A stretch of 33,643 nt of DNA from Magnetococcales bacterium HCHbin5 (GCA_002753505.1 PEAG01000038.1:1-33643); one strand, 5' to 3'; positions 8,111 to 16,324 are shown, counted from the stretch's first letter. Program-made: numbers and translations. The notes: generated from the sequence alone by a model not told the origin.

Positions 8111-8949
8111 GCCCGTTCTCCTTTGCGCGACCGCCATAACGAGGCTCCACCCACCATTCCCACCCCGGTCACCAGCCACCCCCAAGCCGGATTTCGGTTG
8201 TAGAACGGGTCGGGACCATACTCATACTGAAAAACGGTTGTAAACCGTTTGGACTCCGCTGGCCACGTCACAGCCAGTTGAAAGGGTTGCAGCGGTGGAC
8301 GATGACGGGGTTGTGGTCCGGTTTGTTGGCTTGGCGACAGCGGAAAGGGCGGCAATTGCACCCGAAGAATCCCCTGCGCATCGGTGGCCAACCGCTCTTC
8401 CGGTTGTCCGGGCGCATAAAGGGTGACGACTTGGTTGGGCAGCGGATGCTGACCAAAACGGACCAGAAAGTGGCCCGTCTCCCCCGCCCGGTACCGGGAA
8501 AACTCCCGTGGCAACGGTTGGGGAATGATCTCCAACCGGGACTTGGGGGAGACAAGCATGGCCGCGGGCGACGGCCCGGCCATGGCAAAATAGTGGGCCG
8601 TCGTCCAGGTATACTCCTGTTGCGGGCCACTGCTTTGGGCCATGATCCAGTGATAGTTGCCCACACCATCAGCCCGGAGGGTGGTCCCCTCCGGGTTGAC
8701 GGGAACCACCCGGGCCAGAGCGGTTGGATCATGGCCAACGGTGGGGGGAAAGTCCGTCAGGGTCTCGAACCCCTGCGGAATCGCCACCAACCGCAGCTCG
8801 GTGCGGCCCTTGACCTCCTTGCGCAACACGGGATAAGGCGTCCAGTCGGGCGACGGCCCCCGCTCCCCCGCCATGCCCGGGGCGGCGATGGCGAGGGTTC
8901 CGAGGCAGATAAACACAGCCCACTTGGCACGCATGCCGGGCCTTACCAT
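8107..8949 (-). CDS. DUF4198-like periplasmic protein with C-terminal membrane anchor
   Basis: A 280-residue exported protein. A signal sequence (about 8-27, ending AAPGMAG) is followed by a periplasmic part with beta-rich motifs similar to DUF4198 / NikM-like proteins. These include WTTAHYFAMAG, RLEIIPQPLP, the RAGETGHFLVRFGQHPLPNQ block and ATDAQGILRVQLP, which is the usual 'DADG' strand pair. A single hydrophobic helix (about 256-272, WGWLVTGVGMVGGASLW) and a short RSRKGER tail anchor it. DUF4198 proteins accompany metal transporters and TonB receptors and are thought to bind metals. ATG 8949 overlaps the receptor stop by 7 nt; ATG 8934 has TAAGG at better spacing and is an equally good start. 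Product naming is moderately sure. Confidence 0.75.
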   Translation of the reverse strand: MVRPGMRAKWAVFICLGTLAIAAPGMAGERGPSPDWTPYPVLRKEVKGRTELRLVAIPQGFETLTDFPPTVGHDPTALARVVPVNPEGTTLRADGVGNYHWIMAQSSGPQQEYTWTTAHYFAMAGPSPAAMLVSPKSRLEIIPQPLPREFSRYRAGETGHFLVRFGQHPLPNQVVTLYAPGQPEERLATDAQGILRVQLPPFPLSPSQQTGPQPRHRPPLQPFQLAVTWPAESKRFTTVFQYEYGPDPFYNRNPAWGWLVTGVGMVGGASLWRSRKGERA

Positions 8950-11096
8950 TTGGCCTGTAATCCGACAAAGGCCATGCGCGGCATGCCGGGAGCATAGAGC
9001 TCATTGCCGCCATAACTGAGTTGGCCGGTCTCCGCATACCGCTTGTCCAACAGATTGGTGACGCTGCCAAACAGATCCAACTCCTTGGTGATGGGATAGC
9101 TTCCCCGCAGATTGAAAAGATCGTGGCCACTATATTTTTTGGTATTGGCCGGATCCAGCCAATAACTGCCCAGTGTCACCCACTCCAGTGTCAGCTGACC
9201 TTTTTGGCCCTGATCGGGGGCATAGCGGAGACTGGTGTTGCCGACCACGCGGGGGGCCTTATCCATCTCTTTGCCGTCATATACCACCGTGGCAGATTCG
9301 CGCCACTGCTCAAAGGTATGCTTGGCATAGGAGAGGGCTGTGCGCAGACGCCAATCCTCTGCTATTGCCGCACCTACCCCCACTTCGATCCCTTTGTGAG
9401 AGGTTTCACCCGCATTCGTGACTCTGCGCACCCCGTCTGCCGGGTCCAGATAGCTGACCACATCGTCGCTTTTTTGCATATAGTAGAGGGAGAGCTCATA
9501 GTCGATCCCGCCGCCACTTTTCCCCCGCACCCCCACCTCGTAGCTGTCCACCTTGACCGGTTTAAGGCTCAGGGCAGCACGGGCAGCGGCCTGAGCCAGG
9601 TCGTCGCTGCTGCTGGCGGAGGGTCGGAACAACTGTCCCTCCGAAGGGGCCCGGAAGGCATGATTATAGGCGACAAAACCGCTCAGATTGTCGGTAATGG
9701 CATAGGTCGCCCCCAGCTTGGGACTCAGGTGGGCAAAATCAACGCTGGTATCCTCCGCATGGCCATACACCTTGGTCCCAATGGTGGTATCCACGGCAAT
9801 GGGTACGGCAGCCATCTTGTTGTCATACGCATACCGGATGGTATCGTAGCGCAGTCCGGCGGTGACACGCAGCCGCTCGTTGGGAGAAAACTCCCCATGC
9901 AGATAGGGTGAAATGCCGCGATAGGTCACATCATACTCATAAATTCTGGGACCATTGCTATAACTGCTGTAGACGATGGAGTCCCCGGAGGTGCCGGGAG
10001 AGACGGTGGTGATAATGCTCTGTTCTTCGCGTCCGCCGGGGCTGTGGTCCACATCCAGACCGAGAATAATGCGGGTACGCCAGGGCTGAAAATCCCGCCG
10101 ATATTTGAGCATCAACCCGTAGGAGTCGTTGAAGGTGTCATAGATGGTCTGGTCATAGCTCATCGACCAACTGGGCATAATGTCCATGTTGTCATGCCGA
10201 AAATAGGGGGCGATCGAAATCAGGCTGTCACCGCTCTCCTGTTCGTAGGCACTGGAAAGACGGAAGGCCTGGACTTTACGAAACGTGATCGGCGAATAGT
10301 TGCGTGTGGGATTGTTGTGCAGATCATCTTTGGTCACGTTGGCCGACCCGGAGCTCTCCTGATCAATGTTGGAATAGGTCGCCGTCGTTTTCAGGAAGGC
10401 GTTGTCGCCAATGGCCTGGTCCCAGCGCAGGGTGCCGCTTTGGCGGTCAAAGGCGGTCTTGTCAATCCAGCCGTCGGTATGGGTCAGGTTCAGGTCACCA
10501 CGGATGGCATGGTTGCCAATGCCGTTGCCACCGGTCAACAGGAGCCGTTTCCAGCCATAGGAGCCCACCTCTCCACTGGCCTCCACCTCTGGGGTAGTGG
10601 GCGGTTTGCGCGTCTGAACATTGATCACGCCGCCGATGGCATCCGAACCATAGAGAGAGGTTCCCGGACCCTTGTTGACCTCAATACCGCCAGACATGGG
10701 CAGATTGACCTCATAAAGGGCATTGTGGTTAAAAAAACCTGTGGAACGGGTGGGAATGCCATCCTCCAGATAGAGATAGACCGGATTGGTGGTCAAGGGC
10801 TGGCGAATCATGGTCATATGCCCTTCGCCCCCCGCCTTGTTGATCCAGACACCAGGCACCTGTCCCAGAATATCACCAGGGTGGGTGGGATGCTGCGCCT
10901 GGATCTCCTGTTCCTTGATCACATCCACGGTGGCGGGCGTTTCCGAGAGACGCGCCCCTTCACGGGTGCCCGTGACGGTCACTTCGGGCAGAGTCTGGGC
11001 AGCATCCTGATTGGCCGAGGCCGTTGGGATACTCAGGAGACAGGCCAAACTCAGAAGCAGAGGGCGTCCAATACGATCAATAGCTGTGGGTGGCAT
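8943..11096 (-). CDS. TonB-dependent outer-membrane receptor
   Basis: A 717-residue outer-membrane receptor. After a signal peptide (about 1-28) comes a TonB-box-like LPEVTVTGTR (36-45), then the plug domain (about 50-160) with DILGQVPGVWI, YLEDGIPTRS and GPGTSLYGSDAIGGVINVQT. The 22-strand barrel fills the rest and ends in an aromatic residue (GLQAKW). Length is usual for ferric-siderophore, haem or cobalamin receptors; the substrate cannot be read off. TTGGAG lies 8 nt before ATG 11096. It heads an operon with the DUF4198-like, polyferredoxin and CcdA-like genes, all overlapping, so the four are almost certainly co-translated. No energiser genes (TonB/ExbBD) or inner-membrane ABC permease are in the window. 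Confidence 0.93.
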   Translation of the reverse strand: MPPTAIDRIGRPLLLSLACLLSIPTASANQDAAQTLPEVTVTGTREGARLSETPATVDVIKEQEIQAQHPTHPGDILGQVPGVWINKAGGEGHMTMIRQPLTTNPVYLYLEDGIPTRSTGFFNHNALYEVNLPMSGGIEVNKGPGTSLYGSDAIGGVINVQTRKPPTTPEVEASGEVGSYGWKRLLLTGGNGIGNHAIRGDLNLTHTDGWIDKTAFDRQSGTLRWDQAIGDNAFLKTTATYSNIDQESSGSANVTKDDLHNNPTRNYSPITFRKVQAFRLSSAYEQESGDSLISIAPYFRHDNMDIMPSWSMSYDQTIYDTFNDSYGLMLKYRRDFQPWRTRIILGLDVDHSPGGREEQSIITTVSPGTSGDSIVYSSYSNGPRIYEYDVTYRGISPYLHGEFSPNERLRVTAGLRYDTIRYAYDNKMAAVPIAVDTTIGTKVYGHAEDTSVDFAHLSPKLGATYAITDNLSGFVAYNHAFRAPSEGQLFRPSASSSDDLAQAAARAALSLKPVKVDSYEVGVRGKSGGGIDYELSLYYMQKSDDVVSYLDPADGVRRVTNAGETSHKGIEVGVGAAIAEDWRLRTALSYAKHTFEQWRESATVVYDGKEMDKAPRVVGNTSLRYAPDQGQKGQLTLEWVTLGSYWLDPANTKKYSGHDLFNLRGSYPITKELDLFGSVTNLLDKRYAETGQLSYGGNELYAPGMPRMAFVGLQAKW

Positions 11097-11435
11097 GTAG
11101 AAACTCCAAGATAAATGAGTGTTGTTGAGCGGACGAACTCAGCAAGAGTGGGTCCAATTGTTAATATCTTGGAATTGTTATGTTTTGTATTGATGCTGGT
11201 GTGGCAAATGACCGATAAAGTGCTGCAAATCACACAGTAGTGCCCCAGCCCCGATTGTTCGATTTCGTTTACGTCCGTCTCGACCCCCCAAAATTGTGAG
11301 TTTTGGGAATGGTCTCACCGTTCAGAAGAAATGGGTATCCTGGGGAGAAATGAATGCTTACGCTGAATGTTGGCACCGGATATTATCCGTGCCATCCTGG
11401 ATGGTCGGCAACCGGAGTCGCTCCCCTGGCCGACC
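11097..11435. other. Intergenic region: receptor-operon leader and 3' end of the DUF2442 gene
   Basis: These 339 bp contain the leftward promoter region of the receptor operon. Two direct copies of AATTGTTA, 17 bp apart (11156-11163 and 11173-11180), stand out as a possible operator. TTGCCA on the minus strand near 11200 is a weak -35 candidate. I see no cobalamin-riboswitch core and no clear Fur box here. The hairpin at 11372-11393 belongs to the other operon. No credible ORF is present. Confidence 0.4.
11372..11393 (-). terminator. Hairpin downstream of the DUF4160/DUF2442 pair
   Basis: GGCA-C-CGGAT pairs with ATCCG-TGCC around a 3-nt loop, with one bulge. It lies about 45 nt past the DUF2442 stop. 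No U-run follows on the minus strand, so it is only a possible transcript end. Confidence 0.35.
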
Positions 11436-11738
11436 TCATGGAGCCGTTGCCAATGTTGTGGAGTGAACAAAGGGTGCGGTTGGGGTTTCCAACAGATCGT
11501 TAACAGGAACACTCTCCAGATAGAGGGTATCCCAACTGAAATCCTGCTCATGTGGCCAGGTGACATAGCCTGATACAGCCCGCACGCGGTGAAAATAGGC
11601 GGGATTGCGCAACTCTCGAAAAATGCCCTTGTCCAAGTAGGGTGTGACATCGAAACGCCTGCGTTCTCCGTTGGCAAAGGTCAGCACCAGAGAGCTGGTC
11701 TCCTCTGACTCCACGGCAACGACCTTTGGATTGCTCAT
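11436..11738 (-). CDS. DUF2442 domain protein
   Basis: A 100-residue protein matching DUF2442 across almost its length: LVLTFANGERRRFDVTPYLD (about 18-36), GIFRELRNPAYFHRVRAV (38-55) and VTWPHEQDFSWDTLYLES (59-76). DUF2442 proteins are small, often sit next to a DUF4160 gene, and have been proposed as antitoxin-like or DNA-binding partners; no activity is proven. ATG 11738 follows the DUF4160 stop by 7 nt with GAGG in between, so the two are translationally coupled. The Pro/Thr-rich tail after residue 84 is not part of the domain. Confidence 0.88.
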   Translation of the reverse strand: MSNPKVVAVESEETSSLVLTFANGERRRFDVTPYLDKGIFRELRNPAYFHRVRAVSGYVTWPHEQDFSWDTLYLESVPVNDLLETPTAPFVHSTTLATAP

Positions 11739-11745
11739 GTTTGCC

Positions 11746-12016
11746 TCACTTCAACGGATCAATGGGAAACAGTGGATGCCCTTCCATGGCCAGTTTCCAG
11801 TCGGCCATCAAATCATCACGATGGAGTTCGATCCATGCCTGGACAAGGCGAGTCTTCGCTCTGGGCAGCTCGCCTGCCAAAATTTCCCCATCCTCGATTC
11901 CGAACACAGCGTCCATATCGCCATACTCCGCGTGGAGATGGGGAACATGATGCTGTTTGGCATCAAAAAAAAAATATGCGGATAATCAACCCGTAGAACA
12001 TCGAAACAACCGGCAT
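11746..12016 (-). pseudogene. DUF4160 gene with a +1 frameshift in a 10-base homopolymer
   Basis: From ATG 12016 (AGGAAGAG just upstream) the frame reads a typical DUF4160 start: MPVVSMFYGLIIRI. It then meets a run of ten T (11965-11974 on the plus strand as A). In the read frame the product loses the family sequence after the run. If one T is removed, it continues as FFFDAKQHHVPHLHAEYG and runs to a TGA at 11746, giving an 89-residue protein with GEILAGELP and WIELHRDDLMADWKLA, the normal DUF4160 C-terminus. All else is intact, so this is a recent mutation, a phase-variable tract, a slippage site or a sequencing error. It is paired with DUF2442 downstream. Confidence 0.85.
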
Positions 12017-12279
12017 ATATTCTCTTCCTGCACGAACCCAACAGGAGTGGCTCCAGAGCTGCCCACGCCATTTTTCTCGAATTTTGTAACCGGACCGGCT
12101 GTGACGAGGGAGAGCAGACTACCGGGTCAGTGTATCTCTTTGCTGGGTGGAATGCCACCAGATTCGCCCTTATGCAAAAATGGGCTTTGGGAACACACGC
12201 ATTGCAGCAGGGGTTCCTGTACCCGAATGGGGACCGTGACGGTCCCCAAAACCATCAACAAAACAAAAAATCGGGCTGC
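12017..12279. other. Intergenic region between rlmD and the DUF4160 gene
   Basis: These 263 bp hold a decayed repeat copy (12165-12256) and presumably the leftward promoter of the DUF4160/DUF2442 pair, for which I see no clear boxes. Confidence 0.5.
12165..12256. repeat. Decayed copy of the intergenic repeat (modules A and B)
   Basis: GGGGACCGTGACGGTCCCC (12229-12247) is a perfect copy of the second module-A hairpin. The first hairpin is eroded to CAGGGGTTCCTGTA. The adjacent module B has lost part of one arm (GCCCTTATGCA against AAAAATGGGC). It lies 24 nt past the rlmD stop, so the surviving hairpin may end rlmD transcripts. Confidence 0.7.
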
Positions 12280-13584
12280 TCAACCGGGACGGACAAAAAG
12301 GGCAACCAACTCCAGATGAAATGTCTGGGGAAACAGATCGATAGGTTGCAACCGCTCCAGCCGGAAACCGGACCGCACCAGCAGCGAGGCATCACGGGCA
12401 AAGGTGGCCGGATTGCAGGAGACATACACCAACCGTTTGATCGACGTGCCGATCAACCATTTGACTACAGCCAAGGCCCCCTCCCTGGGTGGGTCCAACA
12501 AGACCAGATCCGCCGCCGGCTCGGCCGCCAGCCGGGCAATCTGCCGCTCCTGAAACAGGTCCAGGGCACGAAAACAGACCCCCGACAATTGAGCCTCCCG
12601 GGCATTGGCCTCCCCCCGCTGCAAGGCAGGCGCGTACCCCTCCACCCCCACCACCCGGGCAAACCGCTGCGCCAACGGCAAGGTAAAATTGCCGATCCCG
12701 CAAAACAGATCCCAGGCCACCTCCCCAGCCCCACCCTGCCGCAAAGCCTCCTGCACCAACAGACGGTTGCCCTCCCGATGGGCCTGGATAAAATCGCCCG
12801 GATGAAAAGACAACCGCTGCGACTCAAGCCGGTAAAAAAGTTCCGCCCCATTGACTACAGCCTGCAACCCTGATTTGCGACCCCGCTGCAACCAAAGCTG
12901 CGCAATCCCCTGCTGGCGGGCAAACTGCTGCAACCGCTCCCGATCGGGCTGGCCGGGGGATACCAACAGGTGAAAAATCAACCCCACCCCCTCCTCACCC
13001 ACCACCGCATCCACCTGGGGCAACTGTTGACACACCGCAAGAGAGGTGATCAACGCACGCAAGGGCGCAATCAATGCGCTTAAACGACGATCCAACACCG
13101 GACAGTGATCCGGCAGATCGGCAATATGGTGCGAAGCCGCCTGAAAAAATCCCACCAAAAGCCGGGAACCCACCCACCGCACCTTGAAACTGGCCCGACA
13201 GCGATAGCCATCCTCCCACCCTTCCACCCCCCAGGCAGGCAGCACCTCCCCATCCCGCAGATTGGGAAAACGACCCAGGGTCTCCCGCACAAACTCTCCC
13301 TTGATCCGTTGCTGGCAAGCGGGCGTCAAATGGCGCAACTGACACCCCCCACACACCGTATAACGCTCACAGGCCGGCTCCGTCCGCTCGGCTCCCGCCG
13401 CCAATATTTCCACACAGCGACCAAACAGGCAGTTGGAGTGCCTTTTGGTCACCTCCGCTACAATACGGTCACCAGGAGCCGTAAACGGCACAAACAGGGC
13501 ACTCCCTTCATGAAAGCCCAACCCTGCCCCCCCCGGCACCACCTTGTCAATCTGAACGATCACCCGCTCTGCCGTAGCCGCCAT
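12280..13584 (-). CDS. rlmD: 23S rRNA (uracil-1939-C5)-methyltransferase RlmD (RumA)
   Basis: A 434-residue TrmA/RumA-family enzyme that methylates C5 of U1939 in 23S rRNA using S-adenosylmethionine. An N-terminal TRAM-like domain (about 5-60) is followed by four iron-sulfur cysteines, C72, C78, C81 (CERYTVCGGC) and C161 (DHCPVL). The methyltransferase motifs are DLFCGIGNFTLPLA (292-305), LLDPPREG and YVSCNPATFARD with nucleophile C390. ATG 13584 is preferred over ATG 13599 because AAGGAG (13590-13595) sits 5 nt before it. An RlmC or TrmA assignment is less likely given length and TRAM domain. A Fur-box-like site lies in its upstream region. Confidence 0.88.
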   Translation of the reverse strand: MAATAERVIVQIDKVVPGGAGLGFHEGSALFVPFTAPGDRIVAEVTKRHSNCLFGRCVEILAAGAERTEPACERYTVCGGCQLRHLTPACQQRIKGEFVRETLGRFPNLRDGEVLPAWGVEGWEDGYRCRASFKVRWVGSRLLVGFFQAASHHIADLPDHCPVLDRRLSALIAPLRALITSLAVCQQLPQVDAVVGEEGVGLIFHLLVSPGQPDRERLQQFARQQGIAQLWLQRGRKSGLQAVVNGAELFYRLESQRLSFHPGDFIQAHREGNRLLVQEALRQGGAGEVAWDLFCGIGNFTLPLAQRFARVVGVEGYAPALQRGEANAREAQLSGVCFRALDLFQERQIARLAAEPAADLVLLDPPREGALAVVKWLIGTSIKRLVYVSCNPATFARDASLLVRSGFRLERLQPIDLFPQTFHLELVALFVRPG

Positions 13585-13589
13585 GTGGA

Positions 13590-13595
13590 CTCCTT
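13590..13595 (-). promoter_or_regulatory. Ribosome-binding site deciding the rlmD start
   Basis: AAGGAG on the minus strand, 5 nt before ATG 13584. The alternative ATG 13599 lies upstream of this site and has no comparable sequence. Confidence 0.8.
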
Positions 13596-13625
13596 GCATG
13601 TTTTACAGCGATAAATAGCGCAAAA

Positions 13626-13644
13626 AATAATTATTATCATTTTT
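13626..13644 (-). promoter_or_regulatory. Fur-box-like sequence upstream of rlmD
   Basis: The minus strand reads AAAAATGATAATAATTATT, which matches 15 of 19 positions of the classical GATAATGATAATCATTATC Fur consensus by direct alignment. It lies 42-60 nt before the rlmD start in an AT-rich patch of an otherwise GC-rich region. An ordinary AT-rich promoter could look similar. Confidence 0.4.
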
Positions 13645-13691
13645 TTGTCGGCACCGCCCCCGGCGGGCAGAGAGCCCTGAGCAACAGCCGG

Positions 13692-14276
13692 TTAATGGAT
13701 CATGCCCCGGCCAGGGTCGACCAGATAGAGCGGGTCGACCCCCATCAGGCGCATGGCAGACGCCCAGCGATCCGATACCGGCAGGTCAAACAGAATGGTA
13801 CGATCCAGCCCACTGACCAGCCAGACATTATCCCGCAACTCCTCCTCCAGCTGACCACTGGTCCAACCGGAATAACCCAGGGCAAACAGAAAGCGGCTTG
13901 GCCCTGTTGATTGCACCATGTGGCGCAATATTTCGGGATTGGTCCCCAGATAGAGACGGTCGGCAACGCGCAGGTGGCCCGGATAGTTCAAATTGGTCTC
14001 ATAGAGCATAAAACCGCGATCCAACGCCACCGGCCCCCCTTGATAGACAATCGGCTGCTCCGGCCGCTCCCACTCCAACCCCAGCGGTGTCAACACCTCG
14101 GACATCTCCGCCATATGGGGCTGGTTGATCACCAACCCCAGGGCACCGGACTTGTTGTGGGTACAGACAAACAAAACCGCCTTCTCGAAGTTGGCATCCT
14201 GCAAGCCGGGCATGGCAACCAACAGCTTGCCCGCCAATCCCCGTCCGGTCGGTAAGGTGTCACGCACTATGCTCAT
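13692..14276 (-). CDS. yqgE: YqgE/AlgH family protein (UPF0301)
   Basis: A 194-residue cytoplasmic protein of the UPF0301 (YqgE/AlgH) family. Family blocks are LAGKLLVAMPGLQDANFEK (14-32), the SGALGLVINQP motif (43-53), VYQGGPVALDRGF, FALGYSGWTSGQLEEEL and the C-terminal DRWASAMRLMGVDP. The biochemical role is not settled; in Pseudomonas AlgH has been linked to alginate regulation. ATG 14276 overlaps the mpl stop as ATGA, so it is translated with mpl. It is the last gene of the run that starts at infA. Confidence 0.92.
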   Translation of the reverse strand: MSIVRDTLPTGRGLAGKLLVAMPGLQDANFEKAVLFVCTHNKSGALGLVINQPHMAEMSEVLTPLGLEWERPEQPIVYQGGPVALDRGFMLYETNLNYPGHLRVADRLYLGTNPEILRHMVQSTGPSRFLFALGYSGWTSGQLEEELRDNVWLVSGLDRTILFDLPVSDRWASAMRLMGVDPLYLVDPGRGMIH

Positions 14277-15676
14277 ATTGGGGTGAGTTCCTGCTTCAAC
14301 TTTTGGTGAATGTCATCAAAGCCGCCATTGCTCATGATCACCATATGATCGCCCGGCCGGGCCTCCCGACCCAGGAGTTGCACCGCCTCATCGGCATTGG
14401 CGACAACGGTCGCCTTGGCTGACTGCTCCGGCGGTTGGTCATCATTCAATTGGGCCACCACCGCCTCCACATCCAGCAACGCATCGCTGGTCAGGCCGCG
14501 CGCCTGGGGTCGGGCCAGAATGACCCGATCCGCGTCGGCAAACGCCGGTGCCAACCGATCCTGATGCACCCGGGTGCGCATGGTGTTGGAGCGGGGTTCC
14601 ACGATGACCCAGAGCCGGGCGGGACCAATCGCCGCCCGCAGCCCGGCCAAAGTGGTGGCAATGGCGGTGGGATGGTGGGCAAAATCGTCATAAACCGCGA
14701 TCTGGTTGACCTCAAAACGCCGCTGCAACCGGCGCGCCACCCCCTGAAACCCCTCCAGCCCCGCCTTCACCTGCTCCGGGGCCATCCCGTTGACCAGGGC
14801 CGCGGTGGCCGCTGCCAGACCGTTGGCCACATTATGCTGCCCCAGCAGCGACCACGTCACCGAAAAGAGCCAAACACCCTCCCGGTACAGCCCCCAGCGA
14901 CGGCCGTCCGGGCTCTCCAGTTTGGCCATGAAGGGCTGCCGGGTGGTGATGCCATAGCGCACCACCTGGCCAAAAGAGAGACTCAACAGTGCCTCCACCT
15001 CGGGGTCATCCCCATTGGCGATCACATGACCGGAAGCGGGCACCGAGCGCAACAACAGCCGGAACTGCCGCCGGATCGACTCCAGATCCGGATAAATATC
15101 CGCATGATCAAACTCAAGGTTGTTGATCAACAGTGTCCTGGGACGATAGTGCAAAAATTTGGGCCGCTTGTCAAAAAAGGCGGTATCATACTCGTCCCCC
15201 TCCACAATCACCCAGGGCCCGGTCGGCAACCGGGCACCGCGGCCAAAATCCAATGGCATGCCGCCGATCAAAAACCCGGGCTGCCAACCAGCCTCCTCCC
15301 AGATGCGCGCCAGCAGGCTGGTGGTGGTGGTTTTGCCATGGGTACCGGTCGCCACCACCGGGTGCCGCCCCTCCAGCACCTGTTCAAACAGCCACTGCGC
15401 CCCGGAACGGTAGGGAATGCCCTGATCCAGTACCGCCTCCAGCTCTGGATTGCCCCGGGAGATGGTGTTGCCCACCAGCACCAGATCCGGCCGAGGTTCC
15501 AGATTGGCCGGTGAAAACCCCTCCTGCATGGGGATCGCCAACGATGCCAGCAGGGTACTCATGGGAGGATAGATGCCACTGTCCGAGCCCGTCACCTGCA
15601 GCCCCAACTCTTTGGCCATAATCGCCAAGCCAGCCATCGCTGTGCCACAAATTCCGATAATATGCAGGTGCGTCAT
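14273..15676 (-). CDS. mpl: UDP-N-acetylmuramate:L-Ala-gamma-D-Glu-meso-DAP ligase Mpl
   Basis: A 467-residue Mur-ligase. Mpl joins recycled murein tripeptide to UDP-MurNAc with ATP, bypassing MurC, MurD and MurE. The N-terminal Rossmann motif is HIIGICGTAMAGLA (5-18), the ATP loop is TGTHGKTTT (110-118), and the Mpl-type EGDEYDTAFFDKRPKF region and NNLEFDHADIY follow. The C-terminal domain has DDFAHHPTAI and EPRSNTMRTRVHQ. MurC is excluded by the DEYDTAFFDKR block and the ICGTAM start. It lies 42 bp after ampD, giving a compact murein-recycling pair in one operon. Confidence 0.95.
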   Translation of the reverse strand: MTHLHIIGICGTAMAGLAIMAKELGLQVTGSDSGIYPPMSTLLASLAIPMQEGFSPANLEPRPDLVLVGNTISRGNPELEAVLDQGIPYRSGAQWLFEQVLEGRHPVVATGTHGKTTTTSLLARIWEEAGWQPGFLIGGMPLDFGRGARLPTGPWVIVEGDEYDTAFFDKRPKFLHYRPRTLLINNLEFDHADIYPDLESIRRQFRLLLRSVPASGHVIANGDDPEVEALLSLSFGQVVRYGITTRQPFMAKLESPDGRRWGLYREGVWLFSVTWSLLGQHNVANGLAAATAALVNGMAPEQVKAGLEGFQGVARRLQRRFEVNQIAVYDDFAHHPTAIATTLAGLRAAIGPARLWVIVEPRSNTMRTRVHQDRLAPAFADADRVILARPQARGLTSDALLDVEAVVAQLNDDQPPEQSAKATVVANADEAVQLLGREARPGDHMVIMSNGGFDDIHQKLKQELTPI

Positions 15677-15718
15677 GGTCTATTGTTTCCATTCATCAAG
15701 TCAGGGAAGCCGATACCG

Positions 15719-16315
15719 CTACAACCACACCAATGGCCACCGTCTGGCCGGTCTGGCACGATCCAACCACCACCACAGGGTATCCCATTCAAAAAAAGGG
15801 CCTGGATCCCATTTGCGACCCGGGGCGATATGCTCGTGACCGACAACCTGCTGCCGCCCGATGGCACCCCACCCCTGCTGCACCAACCCCCTGTGTACCG
15901 TTTTGATCAGGGTGGCCAGTCTGCGGTATTGAACCGGCTCGAACAGGGTGTAGGCGTCCCCTTCCAACTCCACCCCGACGGAAAAATCGTTGCAGCGCAC
16001 CCGCCCTTGCCAAAAGCTCTCCCCGGCATGCCAGGCTCGCCTGGCTATCGGCACATACTGGGTGATCCGCCCCTGCCGGTCGATCAAAAAATGGGCCGAG
16101 ACCCGCAATCCGGCCACATCCTCATAAAAAGGCGGCGGCTCCGGCCCCCAGTCCCGCTGATCCAGTTGTCCCAGAAAAAGCTCGTCCACCTCTGTACCCC
16201 CGAAGCAACCCGGAGGCAGACTGATGGCATGCACCACCAGCAGATCGATCGGCATCCCAGCCGGACGCTGATCACAAAACGGGGACGGCAGCAGACGAAA
16301 CGAGGCCGGCCGCAT
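15719..16315 (-). CDS. ampD: 1,6-anhydro-N-acetylmuramyl-L-alanine amidase AmpD
   Basis: A 198-residue cytoplasmic zinc amidase that removes stem peptides from anhydro-muropeptides during murein recycling and, in many species, keeps AmpR-controlled beta-lactamase off. Zinc and catalytic residues correspond to H29 (LLVVHAISLP), H160, K168 and D170 (GHEHIAPGRKWDPGP), in the same order as in E. coli AmpD. No signal peptide is seen, consistent with a cytoplasmic enzyme. ATG 16315 is preferred over TTG 16321, 6 nt upstream; neither has a strong ribosome-binding site. It is 9 nt from the nifU-like gene and just ahead of mpl. Confidence 0.92.
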   Translation of the reverse strand: MRPASFRLLPSPFCDQRPAGMPIDLLVVHAISLPPGCFGGTEVDELFLGQLDQRDWGPEPPPFYEDVAGLRVSAHFLIDRQGRITQYVPIARRAWHAGESFWQGRVRCNDFSVGVELEGDAYTLFEPVQYRRLATLIKTVHRGLVQQGWGAIGRQQVVGHEHIAPGRKWDPGPFFEWDTLWWWLDRARPARRWPLVWL

Positions 16316-16324
16316 GCGCAAACG

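Noticed and set aside
6439-11096. Magnetosome gene function for the redox membrane proteins
   Set aside because: No MamX/T/P/E magnetochrome motif or CXXCH haem site is present, and no mam or mms gene lies nearby.
10044-11114. 356-codon plus-strand frame opposite the TonB receptor
   Set aside because: Antisense shadow of a clear receptor gene.
11097-11300. Cobalamin riboswitch upstream of the TonB receptor
   Set aside because: I looked for the conserved B12-box core and did not find it.
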